Shown: positions 24,198 through 35,220, counted from the stretch's first letter. The stretch is DNA of 64,000 bases from Platynereis dumerilii (GCA_026936325.1 JAPTHN010000008.1:49579706-49643705); one strand, 5' to 3'. A program made the numbers and translations. Notes: generated by a model from the letters alone, not told the origin.

Positions 24198-24311
24198 TAT
24201 AATCAAATGATGATCAAATGATGATCAAATGATGACCAAATGATGACCAAATGATGATCAAATGATGATCAAATGATGATCAAATGATGATCAAATGATG
24301 ATCAAATGATC
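24198..24311. repeat. 11-bp minisatellite (AAATGATGATC)
   Basis: About ten tandem units with GATC/GACC variants. Confidence 0.9.
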
Positions 24312-25064
24312 AGCTTCCAGGATGCAGGATCATTTCATTGGGTGACTGGGGTGAGATTATCATCATTCTTTAATGAAAAGAAAAGGGTTTTAAAATTGAT
24401 TAGCAAATTAGGCCTACTTCAGTGCAGCAACTGTTTATGTTATATATATTTTTTTAATGGTGTTTTCCTTGAACTGCATTTCCCCCTTTCAGGAATGAGT
24501 GCTTTGTCTGTCACATAGGTAGGCCTCGTGACAAAATAATGGTAGGCCACCGGATATTTTTGTTATAACTTCATAAAACAATGTATCTTGTGGTCAGGGA
24601 AAGCTAAGCTTAACAAGCTTATTAAAATGAGAAGTGAGGATGTATAAAAAGGAAATTCTGTACCTGCTTCACCCACCCAGGGTGGCCAGAATGTTCTCTC
24701 CTGAGACCCATCACCCCCTTCAAGGTACCCTCCCCCCCCCATCCCTCTTTAACCACTTGTGAGAACTTTGTGACAAGTGGGCTAGGTGGGCATCCTCATA
24801 ACTCAGGGCTCCCTAACCAAGAGAGTGAATTCAAGCTCTGTGGTAGGAGAATGTAGGTGGGGGGGGGGCGATTTGGTGACTTGTGCTGCATGCTTGTTTT
24901 CACTTAAAGGTTTTTGAGTCGTCTGTCACACATTTGTGTTCTTTGTCAGTCTGTTAAATCTTTTTATTTATTTTTTTCCGCCCTCAGTGTATGCGCCCCC
25001 CTTTGCCCTGCGCCCTAGGCAGCTGCCTAGTTCGCCTAATGGTTGCGCTGGCCCTGTATGTATC

Positions 25065-25556
25065 TATGTATCTATTTATGTATCTATCTATCTATCTATT
25101 TGTTGCAAAAATGTCTGTTAATAAAACCTTTGAAGCTTATATCAGGCCTAGTATATATTAATGTCTTGTAGTTTTATCTTTAAGAAATACATTAATTTTA
25201 TCAGCAGACAAGCCACTGTACCCCTGGTTTCTGATTCTCAAACTCTCGGCAAATTGACATCCTTTCTTGTTGCCACCCTCCCTCCCAGTCCAATGAAGCA
25301 GACTGACTGGGGGTAGTGGATTTGGCAAACATCCCTCCTGGGCAAGTGGTGTCCCAAATGACCCTTCCACCCCCCCCCCTCTCTTTGAGTTGAAGCCCTG
25401 CAAAATGTGCATCTCTTGTTGATGAGATTTTAGCTTTGGAGTAATTAATATGCAATGAGAACTGAAAAAATAGGAAAATGTAAACATTTAGATATTAGTG
25501 CAATCTGATTGAAGTGAATCATTCCAAACCATTAATGTACATCATATTTGGGTACA
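25065..25556. other. Spacer, nothing recognised
   Basis: A short ATCT run, then noncoding sequence with a C-run near 25370. No supported gene. Confidence 0.4.
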
Positions 25557-25818
25557 AGAAGAAAGGAAGAAGGGAGAAAGAAGGAACGAAAAAGGAAGGA
25601 AGAAGGAAGGAAGAAGGAAGGAAGGAAGAAAAAGGAATACAAGAGAGAAAAGGAAAAGGAAGGAAGGAAAATCAAAGAAGAAAGGAATGAGAAGAAGGAA
25701 GGAGGAGAAGGTAAAGACTGGAGAACAAAGCAAGGAGAAAAAAGCCAGGAGAATGAAGCAAGAAGAAGGAAACGAGGTGAAGGAAGCAAGAAGGCGGAAG
25801 CAAGGAGAAGGAAGGAAT
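25557..25818. repeat. Polypurine (GAA/GGAA) tract
   Basis: About 260 bp of almost pure A and G on the plus strand, becoming less regular toward the right. The Lys/Glu/Arg frame through it and its Phe/Leu/Ser shadow are low-complexity artefacts. Confidence 0.9.
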
Positions 25819-26319
25819 GAGTTCTATTGAGGTTAACTTTGATATATAGGCCTAATGCAGCAATACACTGTATGTTTTAGGCCTATTGCTGGGTAAATAC
25901 AGGAGGGGGGAGGAGTAGGCAGGGTGCAATATGCACATTTGGCTGGCCGGACTTGGCTGGCCAGTGCCAGCCACTGGCTGCCTTGCAAGGCTGCCCTGCT
26001 GTGCCATGCCCCCCTCCAAAATGTCTGGTAAATTAGCTGAACTCCACTGGATAAACACATTGATAGCTATGTGCATTTACAGGCAAATCAACTTACAGAT
26101 AAAGAGATTGATACATATAGATAGATACATAGATATGTCCATAAATACAAAGATACATATAGATAGATACATAGATAGGTCCATAAATACTAAGATACAT
26201 TGATAAACAGACACACATAATGAATTGACATCAGATACATATAAAATGATACAGTATATACATATATACATTATACATAGATACACTGATACACAGATAG
26301 ATAGTTCTATGTAGATATT
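25819..26319. other. Spacer with GATA-rich simple repeat
   Basis: Contains a GC-rich GGCTGGCC-type segment (25940-26010) and an irregular ATAGATACATAGAT stretch (26095-26310). No gene recognised. Confidence 0.5.
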
Positions 26320-28138
26320 AATTTAGAATAGAATAGAATAAAAAGATTTGAGATTATATTAGAGGAGAGGACTGTTGTGTGTTGTGTATTCGCTGGCTCT
26401 GCAGGAAAAAACATGAAATTTTCAGAGTCCGGCGATCTTTCAAACCATCATAGCCACGACAAAATGTTCAGAAGAAGAAAACTAGAGGAGAATTTGGCCT
26501 TTTCAAATCTGTTTACAGATTCTCTGTATCTTAATTAGAACCAGAGTTATCGCAGATTGAAATTATGGTACAATTCAGGAATATGAACTTTAGAAATACC
26601 TGAAAAACTGTAGTTTTTAACTTAAAATCACTGTATAAGCAAAACGGTTCACTGAAAACATATATAATTTGCCAGGATTATGTAAACAGATGTTACAAAG
26701 AGGTTCAGGCAGGTTGATCAAAAAAGGATGATTCCTTCCTTGTCAAAATAATGATATATTATGAAAATTCGGAAAAAAACATGAAATTTTCAGGGTCCGG
26801 CGATCTTTTTAACCGTCGTAGCTACGACAAAATGTTCAGATAATGAAAACTAGAGAAGAATTTGGCCTTTCCAAATCTGTTTTCAGATTCTCTCTATCTT
26901 AATTAGGACCGGAGCTACGGCCGTTTGAAATTACGCTATCTTTGAGAAATGTGAAAAAAAAATCATAAATTTTTCGCTCGTTTCTCGAACTTTTGACCTT
27001 TACAGTGCAACGTAGGCCGGTCCAAGGACCTTGAAAATTTAGAGGAAGCTTCTAGAGTACTGCAGCCAGTATGTCTACAATTTTTGTAACAATATTTCGA
27101 TTCCTTCTCTGTTAAAAAATACAAAATGTAAAAAATGCAAAAATTTTTGTCATGTTTGACCTTGAGTTTGACCTTGAAAAACATTTTCTAGGTCAAAATT
27201 AATATGCTATTCAGAAAGGCAGTAGTTAACAAAGGGGGGGTCAGTCATGCATTGCAACCCTGTAGAATGAATATTTCCCTGTCAAATATGCAGAAATGTG
27301 TCATTTTTTAGCATTTGTCGGTTAGCAATATTTGAAAATTTTTCATAAATCCGGAGAAGGAGGTACACAAAATATGATTAAATATTATGAATAAGCAGGC
27401 CAATGTTCATCTGTCACCAGTAAATCACAGTGATATCTTGAAAAGAACATGGTGAAAAAAATTGCTGAAAATGGAACTTTTTCAAACTTTTTTGGGTCAA
27501 ATGACCTTGAAAAATGAGGTCAAGGTCAAATTTAAAGGTCAGTTTGGGCTTACTAGGTGTATGTTTGGGGGGGTTTACTATGACATGTTATCAGCTAAAA
27601 TCGATATTTCAAGGTCAAATTCTCAAGGTCACCGGTTTTGGTGACGCGGTATGACTTTAAAATTGCATAACTCAAGAACCGTTAACCAAAATGAAAAATG
27701 AAAAGTTTAGGCAAATGTCCCGTGAGTTTGGGCATGTTTTGGCACCATCAGTATGACTCTACGACTTACGGATTCTGAGATCCCGCGATAGACCTTAAAC
27801 CATAAAAATGGACTTTGTACAATGTGACCTTGACCTACTTTCATGAAAATGGGTCACACTGTGTAGAAAGTGTCTGGGACCTCTCCATGTACCAGAAAGT
27901 GAAAACCGGTAATAAGCGGACGAGGTACATGTATTTGAAATATTGCGAAATCCGACTTTGAAAGGCCCTGTGACCTTGAAAAATAGGTCAAGGTCAATTT
28001 TTTCAAAATGATTCTCTTGTATTTTTGTAGGCTACGTATATGAATTTTTTGAACATTTTCCGAAGAAGTTTATCCGGGAAGAATAATAAAAATAATACCG
28101 ATTACAAGAAACTTCACCTATGTGTAGGTGAAGTTTAA
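26320..28138 (-). mobile_element. Dispersed repeat module A, copy 4
   Basis: AATAG header, AGAGGAGAGGACTGT, two copies of the repeated domain (near 26405 and 26780, the second with GTCGTAGCTACGAC at 26815-26828), a TGACCTTGA-rich body, AAT run and terminal AAACTTCACCTA hairpin. It closely resembles copy 3 at 19720-21573. Confidence 0.6.
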
Positions 28139-28171
28139 TAAGAATTTACCATGTAATGGTAAATTCTTAAT
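28139..28171. repeat. Solo F2-type terminal hairpin
   Basis: AAGAATTTACCAT followed closely by ATGGTAAATTCTT. It is the terminal inverted unit of module F2 standing alone between module A copy 4 and module B copy 3. Confidence 0.8.
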
Positions 28172-28176
28172 AATAA

Positions 28177-29522
28177 CTAGAAATGAGTAACTGCAAGCAG
28201 TAACAAAACTTCACCTAGAAATATTGGTCGAAATGAAAAACGAAATGACAGAAGTAATTTGAAAAGTTCCAAAGTAATTTGAAAAGTAATTTGAAACGTA
28301 ATTTGAAAAGTAATTTCAAAGTAATTTGAAACGTACTTGGAAAAGTAATTTCAATAGTAATTTCAATGCAAAAGTTACATGTCAAGTAACATGACAAGTA
28401 AATTGACAAGTAAATTGACAAGTGCATTGACAAGTACATTGACAAGTACTTTGACAAGTACATTGACAAGTACTTTGACAAGTACATTGACAAGTACATT
28501 GACAAATACATTGACAAGTACATTGACAAGTACATTGAAAAGTACTTGAATATTGTACATGTACCTGACCAATACCCGCAGACCATAACCTGTACCAAGC
28601 CTGTACATAATTTCATAACTCTAGGTGAAAAACTGAGGTAACAGTGAGCAATTCCAAAATGGCCGCCATTTTGTGTCAGACATTATGAATTTCTCCACAC
28701 GTGCGTGAACAATAACAACAAGCCAATACCTGTACCAAATTTCATAACTGTATTTGAAATACTAAGGTCACAGTAGGCAATCAAAAAATGACAGCCATTT
28801 TGATTTAACTTGAAATATGAATTCTTCGCATAAAAAAACATCTGAATGAGTACTTGAATCAGTCACAAAAGAAAATAACTATATGAAAATTGCATGGTGT
28901 TCAAGGTCATTGAAAATAGCACATTTTTGCACTAAAATCTGCCAATTGACCTTAAAAAATTAGGTCAAGGTCAAATGTGAAGGTCAATTTGGGGTGAATG
29001 GCAAAAAAGAATAGCAGTTTACTATAGCATGTTATCAGCCAAAGTCGATATTTCATGGTGAAATGACGAAGGTCACCAATTTTGATGACTTACCAATGTT
29101 TAAAATTACGTAACTCATAATCCGGCCATAGAAATGCAAACACAATACACATGCAGATGTCCCGTTAGTCAAGCAACATTTTGCCACAATTTGGGCCACT
29201 TTGCATGAAAAACGTGCAATTGCATAAGAAAAAACCATAAAACACCAAAAGTGGTCATACGGGACATTGAACTTGACCTACATTCACGAAATTGGGTCAA
29301 ATTATGTATAAAGGCTTTTTAACAAACTTCCTAAAAGGACAATGAAATCCAGCAATAAACGAAAAAGTTATTGCCATATGAAAATTTTTGGAGTCCAATT
29401 TTGAAGTGACCTCTGACCTTGAAAAATGGTCCGGGGTCAAAAAAACTCGGGGAATGTAATGAGGGCATATGAGGCTCCGTTCATGAATTTTTTGAGGGTA
29501 GGTTAGGGTGAAAGAATAATAA
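28177..29522 (-). mobile_element. Helitron-like module B, copy 3
   Basis: CTAG (28177-28180), the module B hairpin, AAAACTTCACCTAGAAAT, a 12-bp VNTR (28377-28552) and the same body and AAT-rich end as copies 1 and 2. Very similar to copy 2, and like it followed immediately by module F2. Confidence 0.62.
28377..28552. repeat. 12-bp VNTR (ACATTGACAAGT)
   Basis: About 14 copies, same unit and position as in module B copies 1 and 2. Confidence 0.9.
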
Positions 29523-29528
29523 TAATAA

Positions 29529-31980
29529 CTAGAACCCTGTAACTGACCAAGGTCAGTGACTAAGAATTTACCAAGCTTTTACCAGTTCATGCAGCATAGC
29601 CCAAAGACAGCTTGCAACAATATTGTGGTGCACAGTGCCACCGTGGTGCACAGTGAGACGGTGGCACACAAAGCCACTGCTCTGCAAACTGCCTCTCTGG
29701 TGCACAGTGCCACTGTGACTGTGACTGTGACTGCGGTGCTAAACTGCCACTGTGGTGCACACTGCTGTGGTCTAAACTGCCATTCTGTTGCACACTTCCA
29801 CTGTGTTGCACACTGAAACTGTTGTGCACCCTGCCACTGTGTTACACAATGCCACTATGGTGCACTCTGCCATTGTGGTACAGCTTACCATTGTGCAAGT
29901 GATGCACAGTGCCACCATGATGCACAGTGCCACAATGATGCACAGTGCAACAATGATGCACAGTGCCACCATGATGCACAGTGCCACCATGATGCACAGT
30001 GCCACCATGATGCACAGTGCCAGCCATGATGCACAGTGCCACCATGATGCACAGTGCCAGCCATGATGCACAGTAGGGTTAGGTCTAGTTAGGGTTAGGG
30101 TTAGTTAGAGGGTAAGGCATGATATACAGTGCGACCATGATGCAAGGTGCCACCATGATGCACAATTATGATAACCCTAAGTACATAATGAGAGTGAAAG
30201 CTGATGTTCCAGTCTCTGCAGAACTGCTGTCATTTGATAAGGTGTTGTAAAGATGAATTTTTCAGGGTCCACCGATCTTTGTACAAGAAAATACACGTGA
30301 AATTAAATGAAGAGGAATATCTTAGCTTTCCAAAACTGCTTTTGTCATTCATGTAGCTTTATTAGAACCGGAGATATAGCCCATTGAAAAAATGGTAAAA
30401 TTGTGATATTTCATCAAAAAATGGTCTCTGAAAATGTCAAGTTTTGAAATTCAATTTGTTCCAGAAGGCAAACGGTTGGGAGTAGAGACTTGAAATTGCA
30501 CAAACTACTGTAAATGTGTTAGGACTATACCCACAAATAATATTGAATTTTTTGAAGATGGATTTGTGAGTAAAAAAAATGTAAAGATGTAAAATCATGG
30601 CCGAAAACATGAATTTTTCAGGGTCGGGCGATCTTTTTAACTAGTAGAGATACGTTAAAATGTGTAGAAAACAAATACTAGAAGAGAATCTCGGCTTTCC
30701 ATATCTGGTTTTATTTTTCCTGTAGCTTAATTAGAACCGGAGATACAGACCGTCAAAGTATGGGTACAACTGCAATGTTGACAAATGAGCAGGTCAATTT
30801 TCAAGTCATTTCTTGACCTTGTGACCTCAATTTTGCAATGTAGGTCAATCCGAGGGCCTTCAAATTTTGCGTGGGGCCTCTAGGGTATTATGGCACCAAA
30901 TGCTGATGAGATAATGCAAATCCCTCAATTGCTTCCCTGTTAAGAAAAATGTAATGTCTGAAATGTCCAATTTCGACTAATATTTGACCTTGAGTTTGAC
31001 CTTGAAAAAACGTTTCTAGGTCAAATCCAATATTTTTCCCAGATTGGCAGTGTGTGACTTTGGGGGGGTCATTCAATTGTTTGAACTGCGTAGCATCAAT
31101 ATTTATCTCTCCAGAGGGCAAAACTAGGCTGTTTTTACATGTCGCGCGGTATGCAATATTCGTGATTTTTTAACAAATCAGCATGAAACGATATCTGAAT
31201 TCCGATTTGAGGCATCAAACAAACTGGCTGGCGCCTTCCAGAAACCAGAAGATGAGACTGATATGTAAAAAAGAAGATAATTTTCAGAATTTTTGAAAAT
31301 CGCTCATATTTGAACTTTGAGGGGTCAAATGACCTTGAAAAATGAGGTCAAGGTCAAATCTGAAGGTCTGTATGGGGTTTTTGGGGTATGTTAAGGGTAG
31401 TTTGTTATACATTTGCATGACCTCAAATGACTCCTTCATGGTTTTCGAAGACCCACAGCCTGTATCACGGGTAGTCACTTCACAAAAATGGCCGCTGTTG
31501 CCGAACCGTTGCAGATATTGGAATAAAAAAGTGACGTGCAAATGGCCCCAGATGCCACGCATTCGCTGGTGTATCCAGCGTCTCTCTATCAATTGTGGTT
31601 CTTGAGATTACGTGAAAAAACCTAAAACAGTGTTTTTCCTGTAGCTCCGGTTCCGCTTGAGCGATTCCAGAAATTCTTGTGCCTAAACACAGCCTAGTAC
31701 TATTGACTTAGACATGCCCTGTACAATGATGCCACCTGTTATGGTTGCCGAGTAATAGGCCATTGAAATTTCCAGAATTTCATGTTTGAAAGGCCCTGTG
31801 ACCTTGAAAAATAGGTCAAGGTCATTTCTTTCGGGTGTGGCCCAGTTTTAGTCCTAGAGGTACCCTGTGAAAAAGTTTCATGAAAATCGGAGCAAAAAAA
31901 GTGAAATAATAAGAATAAGAATAAGAAGAAGAATAATACCAAAAACAATAAGAATTTACCATGGTAATGGTAAATTCTTA
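29529..31980 (-). mobile_element. Helitron-like module F2, copy 2, both ends present
   Basis: The most complete F2 copy. The plus-strand start is CTAG, hairpin CTGACC-AA-GGTCAG and AAGAATTTACCA. A diverged then regular VNTR follows (29626-30070), then two copies of the CATGAATTTTTCAGGG domain (about 30250 and 30607) and a TGACCTTGA-rich body. It ends in the hairpin AAGAATTTACC-AT-GGTAATGGTAAATTCTT (31949-31980). The same 13-bp motif is thus inverted near the two ends, as in Helentron-type subterminal repeats. No coding sequence. Confidence 0.62.
29626..30070. repeat. 18-bp VNTR (diverged to regular)
   Basis: The left part (29626-29890) is an irregular GTGGTGCACAGTGCCACT array. The right part (29895-30070) is regular CACCATGATGCACAGTGC. 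A short TTAGGG-like patch follows at 30073-30113. Confidence 0.85.
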
Positions 31981-32116
31981 ATAAATAATAATAAATAATT
32001 ACGAAAACAAGAAACTTCACCTATGGTAATAGGTGAAGTTTAATAATAAATAATAATAAATAATAAATAATTACGAAAACAAGAAACTTCACCTATGGTA
32101 ATAGGTGAAGTTTAAT
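31981..32116. repeat. Two tandem terminal hairpin units
   Basis: Two copies of AATAATTACGAAAACAAG followed by AAACTTCACCTATGG and TAATAGGTGAAGTTT. They correspond to the ladder at 9524-9661 but with a different loop. Confidence 0.8.
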
Positions 32117-32264
32117 AACAAAGTTTTATTTAACGTCACAGATAAAAACAGGTACACTAGCAAAATTGCTATTTTGTGACAAGAGGGGATATATATACAT
32201 ATTTACAGTAAAAACAAGAATAAAATAACAATAAGAAAGCTAAAACCATTCAGATTAAAAACAT

Positions 32265-33852
32265 TTAAAATTCATTTACGTAGGACCACACTCCTTCCCT
32301 GGTACATGAAGCTACAAGTTTCTTGAAGTTATTTAGGCTAGAGTCTCTTATTTCTGTTGGAATTTCATTCCACATCTTAGCACCGATGTAAACGAGTGAG
32401 AGTTTTCCATACCTTGTGGTCCGTGGATATTGTAAAGCAAAAGTTTTATCATTCCTAAGACTTCTTAGATTACTTCTAGTGAAAAGATTATTTATAAATG
32501 ACGGAGATAATTCATTAACAATTTTGTACATAGTAATAGCGATTTTGATGACACATTGTTTAGATATACTAATAGCATTGCATTCATGAAGGAGATCAAA
32601 ATACGAAGCATCATAATTACCACATACAAAGCGCAAAGCGCGACGTTGTAGACTAGAAAGCATATTTTTAAAAAGTGGTCTTATTGCACAGTGACCAGAC
32701 AATGGGACAATACTCAAAGTGTGCAGATATAAAGCTTCTATATAAAATTAATTTGCAGTCTTTATCCAAGTTGCTACTTAAACGGAGCAGAGCATTTACT
32801 TGTCTGCTGGCTTTACTTTTGATAAGACAGACATGATCATTAAATGATAGTTTATCATCAACTAGGATACCCAAATATTTAATACAAGGCGACGATTGGA
32901 TAACTGTATCACCAACAACAATGTCACTTAAAACAGTATTACCAAAAGATATTAATTGGAATTTCGAAGGGTTGGCCTTCATGCCATTTGACTGAAACCA
33001 CCTGAGAATTACATTGATATCAAGTTCTAAATTTGATTTAAGATCATGAATATTTTTCGATGAAAAGGACAATACATTGTCATCAGCATAATTATAAATA
33101 TTACAGTGTTTTACAAAGTGGAAAATGTCATTAATAAAAAGATTAAATAACACTGGCCCAAGGACCGAGCCTTGAGGGACACCTTTTTTAATTAAAGTCC
33201 AATTACTTTTTACATTATCTATCTTGACTTGTTGTGATCTCTGTCTAAGGTAATCATAGAATATTTGTAAAGTGTCTCTCTGAAAACCGTAGGCGTTCAG
33301 TTTAGCGAGGAGAAGACCATGGGGGAGTACGTCGAACGCTTTACTAAGGTCCATTGACACTGCAGCAGCGACGTTTCCTGTATCGAGGGACCTCTTCCAG
33401 TCTTCTACTGCCTTTACGACGACACATTCTGTATTATACGACTTGCGATAGGCAGAAATTTTGTTGTGAAGGATATTGTCCGTAAAGTTAACAAGTTGAT
33501 GATTTATTATTTTCTCAATGATGATGGATATACACGGAAGAATACTTATAGGTCGATAATTTCTTTTATCATATCTGTTATTACTTTTAAACACTGGGCT
33601 GATTTCAGCTTTCTTGAGAGAACTTGGGAATAATCCACGTGTAATAATTTTGTTTGCTAATTTTGCAATATATCCAGTGAGAACAGGGGCACTGATTTTA
33701 AGAAGTTTAGGGGGGAAAGAGTCATAACCAGTGGATTTCTTGGGATTAACTGCCTTGAGAATTTTAGAAACATCATTGTTGGAAACACACTTAAGTTGAA
33801 AGGAGTGACCAGTATTATATTGACGAATTACTTCCACACTGGGATGGTCCAC
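32265..33852 (-). pseudogene. LINE 1 reverse transcriptase and C-terminal region
   Basis: RT motifs in order: GYDSFPPKLLK, NYRPISILP, SAYRKSYNTECVV, MDLSKAFDVLPHGLLL (first catalytic Asp), GVPQGSVLGPVLFNLFIND, YNYADDN (the YADD catalytic pair), then a GILVDDKL region. The frame then shifts once near 32690. The conserved C-terminal part (RRALRFVCGNYD, LRNDKTFALQYPRT, GAKMWNEIPTEIRD) continues in another frame to 32265. RT catalytic residues are intact. The copy appears unable to make full-length ORF2 protein because of the upstream stop and this frameshift. Confidence 0.85.
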
Positions 33853-33927
33853 ATACTGAGCGACAACTTCACTAAGATTCAGTGAAAAATTTTCATTTAA
33901 TCCGATGTCGTCAGTAATTGTAGAATA

Positions 33928-35220
33928 TTAATAATAGTCTGAGAAAATTTTCGCAATATCACATGGCTTAGTGAAAACAGTATCGTTTTCTTGAATAGCC
34001 GAACAGTCGCTACGTGCCTTTTTGTCGGTGAAAAAAGGGCGAATGGTGTTCCAGAAGCTGTTTGAGTTTGAGAGTTTAGAACATCGATCCTTGAAATACT
34101 TCTGCATCGAAGATCGTCTGAGGGAGACAAAAATGTTCCTTTTGGACCGAAAATCATCCCAAAGTCTACTGTTGTTCGGGTATTTGCGGGCTCTATTATG
34201 AGCCTGTCTCTTCGCATACATAGCTTTCCGTAGGGCACTGTTCATAAAAGGTCCATCACGAAGATTAACTCTCTTCTTTTTAACTGGGGCATGTGCATCA
34301 ATAATTTCCCTCATGAGTGTGTCGAAGACCCAATAGCTGTCATCTATGTCCGTAAAAATGTCGGCAACATGAAAAGGAGCAGCTTCGAGGTCGCTGAGGA
34401 ATTTACTTTCATCAAAATGTTTATAACTACGGTAGAAACGAAAATTGGAACATCTAGTAGGTACAGATATCTTGGTGCTTGTTGCTATAAAGTTATGAAA
34501 GTCACTGAGGCCACAATTGAAGTTCGTAACAGAGGATAGCCGTCTGGGAATGCTGGTATAAAAGTGGTCTATGAGGGTGGGGTTTCCCTTAAAGCAAGTA
34601 GGTTTGCGCACCGTCTGGGTTAATGAGAAAGTGTTCGTAAAGTCGTTCACTTGACTTGCTTTGCTTGGGTTTAGAGAGTTGATGTTTGTGTCGCCCATGA
34701 CGATTAAATTACCACTGCGAAGCATCATCTTGTCAACGGAACTGTGCAGAGCGCTGAAATATTCTTCTAAGGAAGTTGAGGGGGGCCTGTAGATTGTGTT
34801 AACAAGCCATATTTCTTTGTTTACGCGTATCTCCGTGCAGAGACTTTGAAGACTGTCATTATTGACCTCAAAGTCAGGCCGTGGGATATGCGGTAAATCA
34901 CTTCTAACAAAAGTCATTAAACCTCCACTTGACTGGGTGCGATCCTGCCTAAGTAGACTATAACCCTCAGCAGCAAACTGGGCATTAGGAAAACTGTCAT
35001 CAAGTTTAGATTCAATAATACTAAAATAATCCACGAGACCAGCACTGAAAACTTCATGTAGAAACATAAATTTGTTGCGAATACTGTTTATGTTCAAGAA
35101 GCCTATGATAAGAGAGGTGGGATGGTTTTTCCTCAAAAGTTTAAGATCTTTCCATATATCAGACTGAGACAGTGCATCACCAGCATCTGCAAACAATATC
35201 ATGTTGAATGCCACATGCAT
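33928..35220 (-). CDS. LINE 1 endonuclease region of ORF2
   Basis: A 430-residue frame with APE-type endonuclease motifs: LNINSIRNK (metal-site Asn), IIESKLD (catalytic Glu), YRPP, MGDTNIN (the GDxN motif), LIDHFYT and LSDFHNF. In the last, many APE families have SDH; SDFH is also common in Jockey-like LINEs. The second half is the linker between endonuclease and RT, with the family signature YRSYKHFDESKF and HAPVKKKRV. The enzyme would nick target DNA to prime reverse transcription. The frame ends at a TAA (about 33925-33927), beyond which the same frame stays open into the RT region, so this is probably one ORF2 broken by a single in-frame stop. Confidence 0.85.
   Translation of the reverse strand: MHVAFNMILFADAGDALSQSDIWKDLKLLRKNHPTSLIIGFLNINSIRNKFMFLHEVFSAGLVDYFSIIESKLDDSFPNAQFAAEGYSLLRQDRTQSSGGLMTFVRSDLPHIPRPDFEVNNDSLQSLCTEIRVNKEIWLVNTIYRPPSTSLEEYFSALHSSVDKMMLRSGNLIVMGDTNINSLNPSKASQVNDFTNTFSLTQTVRKPTCFKGNPTLIDHFYTSIPRRLSSVTNFNCGLSDFHNFIATSTKISVPTRCSNFRFYRSYKHFDESKFLSDLEAAPFHVADIFTDIDDSYWVFDTLMREIIDAHAPVKKKRVNLRDGPFMNSALRKAMYAKRQAHNRARKYPNNSRLWDDFRSKRNIFVSLRRSSMQKYFKDRCSKLSNSNSFWNTIRPFFTDKKARSDCSAIQENDTVFTKPCDIAKIFSDYY

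Larger units (their letters stand above)
22337..25056. mobile_element. Nonautonomous hAT-type transposon
   Basis: The left end is CAGGGGCGGCGCTAG and the right end, inverted, is CAGGGCCAGCGCAACC. Both share a CCTAGGC block further in. It is flanked by the perfect 8-bp direct repeat TATGTATC (22329-22336 and 25057-25064). An 8-bp duplication and CAGGG ends are hallmarks of hAT elements. Its own interior shows no transposase. A second, nested hAT relic occupies 23033-24134. Confidence 0.75.

Noticed and set aside
25532-25820. Lys/Glu-rich and Phe/Ser-rich frames
   Set aside because: Low-complexity polypurine tract and its complement.
6298-28552. CRISPR-like arrays
   Set aside because: The VNTRs have no unique spacers between repeats, and the window is clearly eukaryotic.
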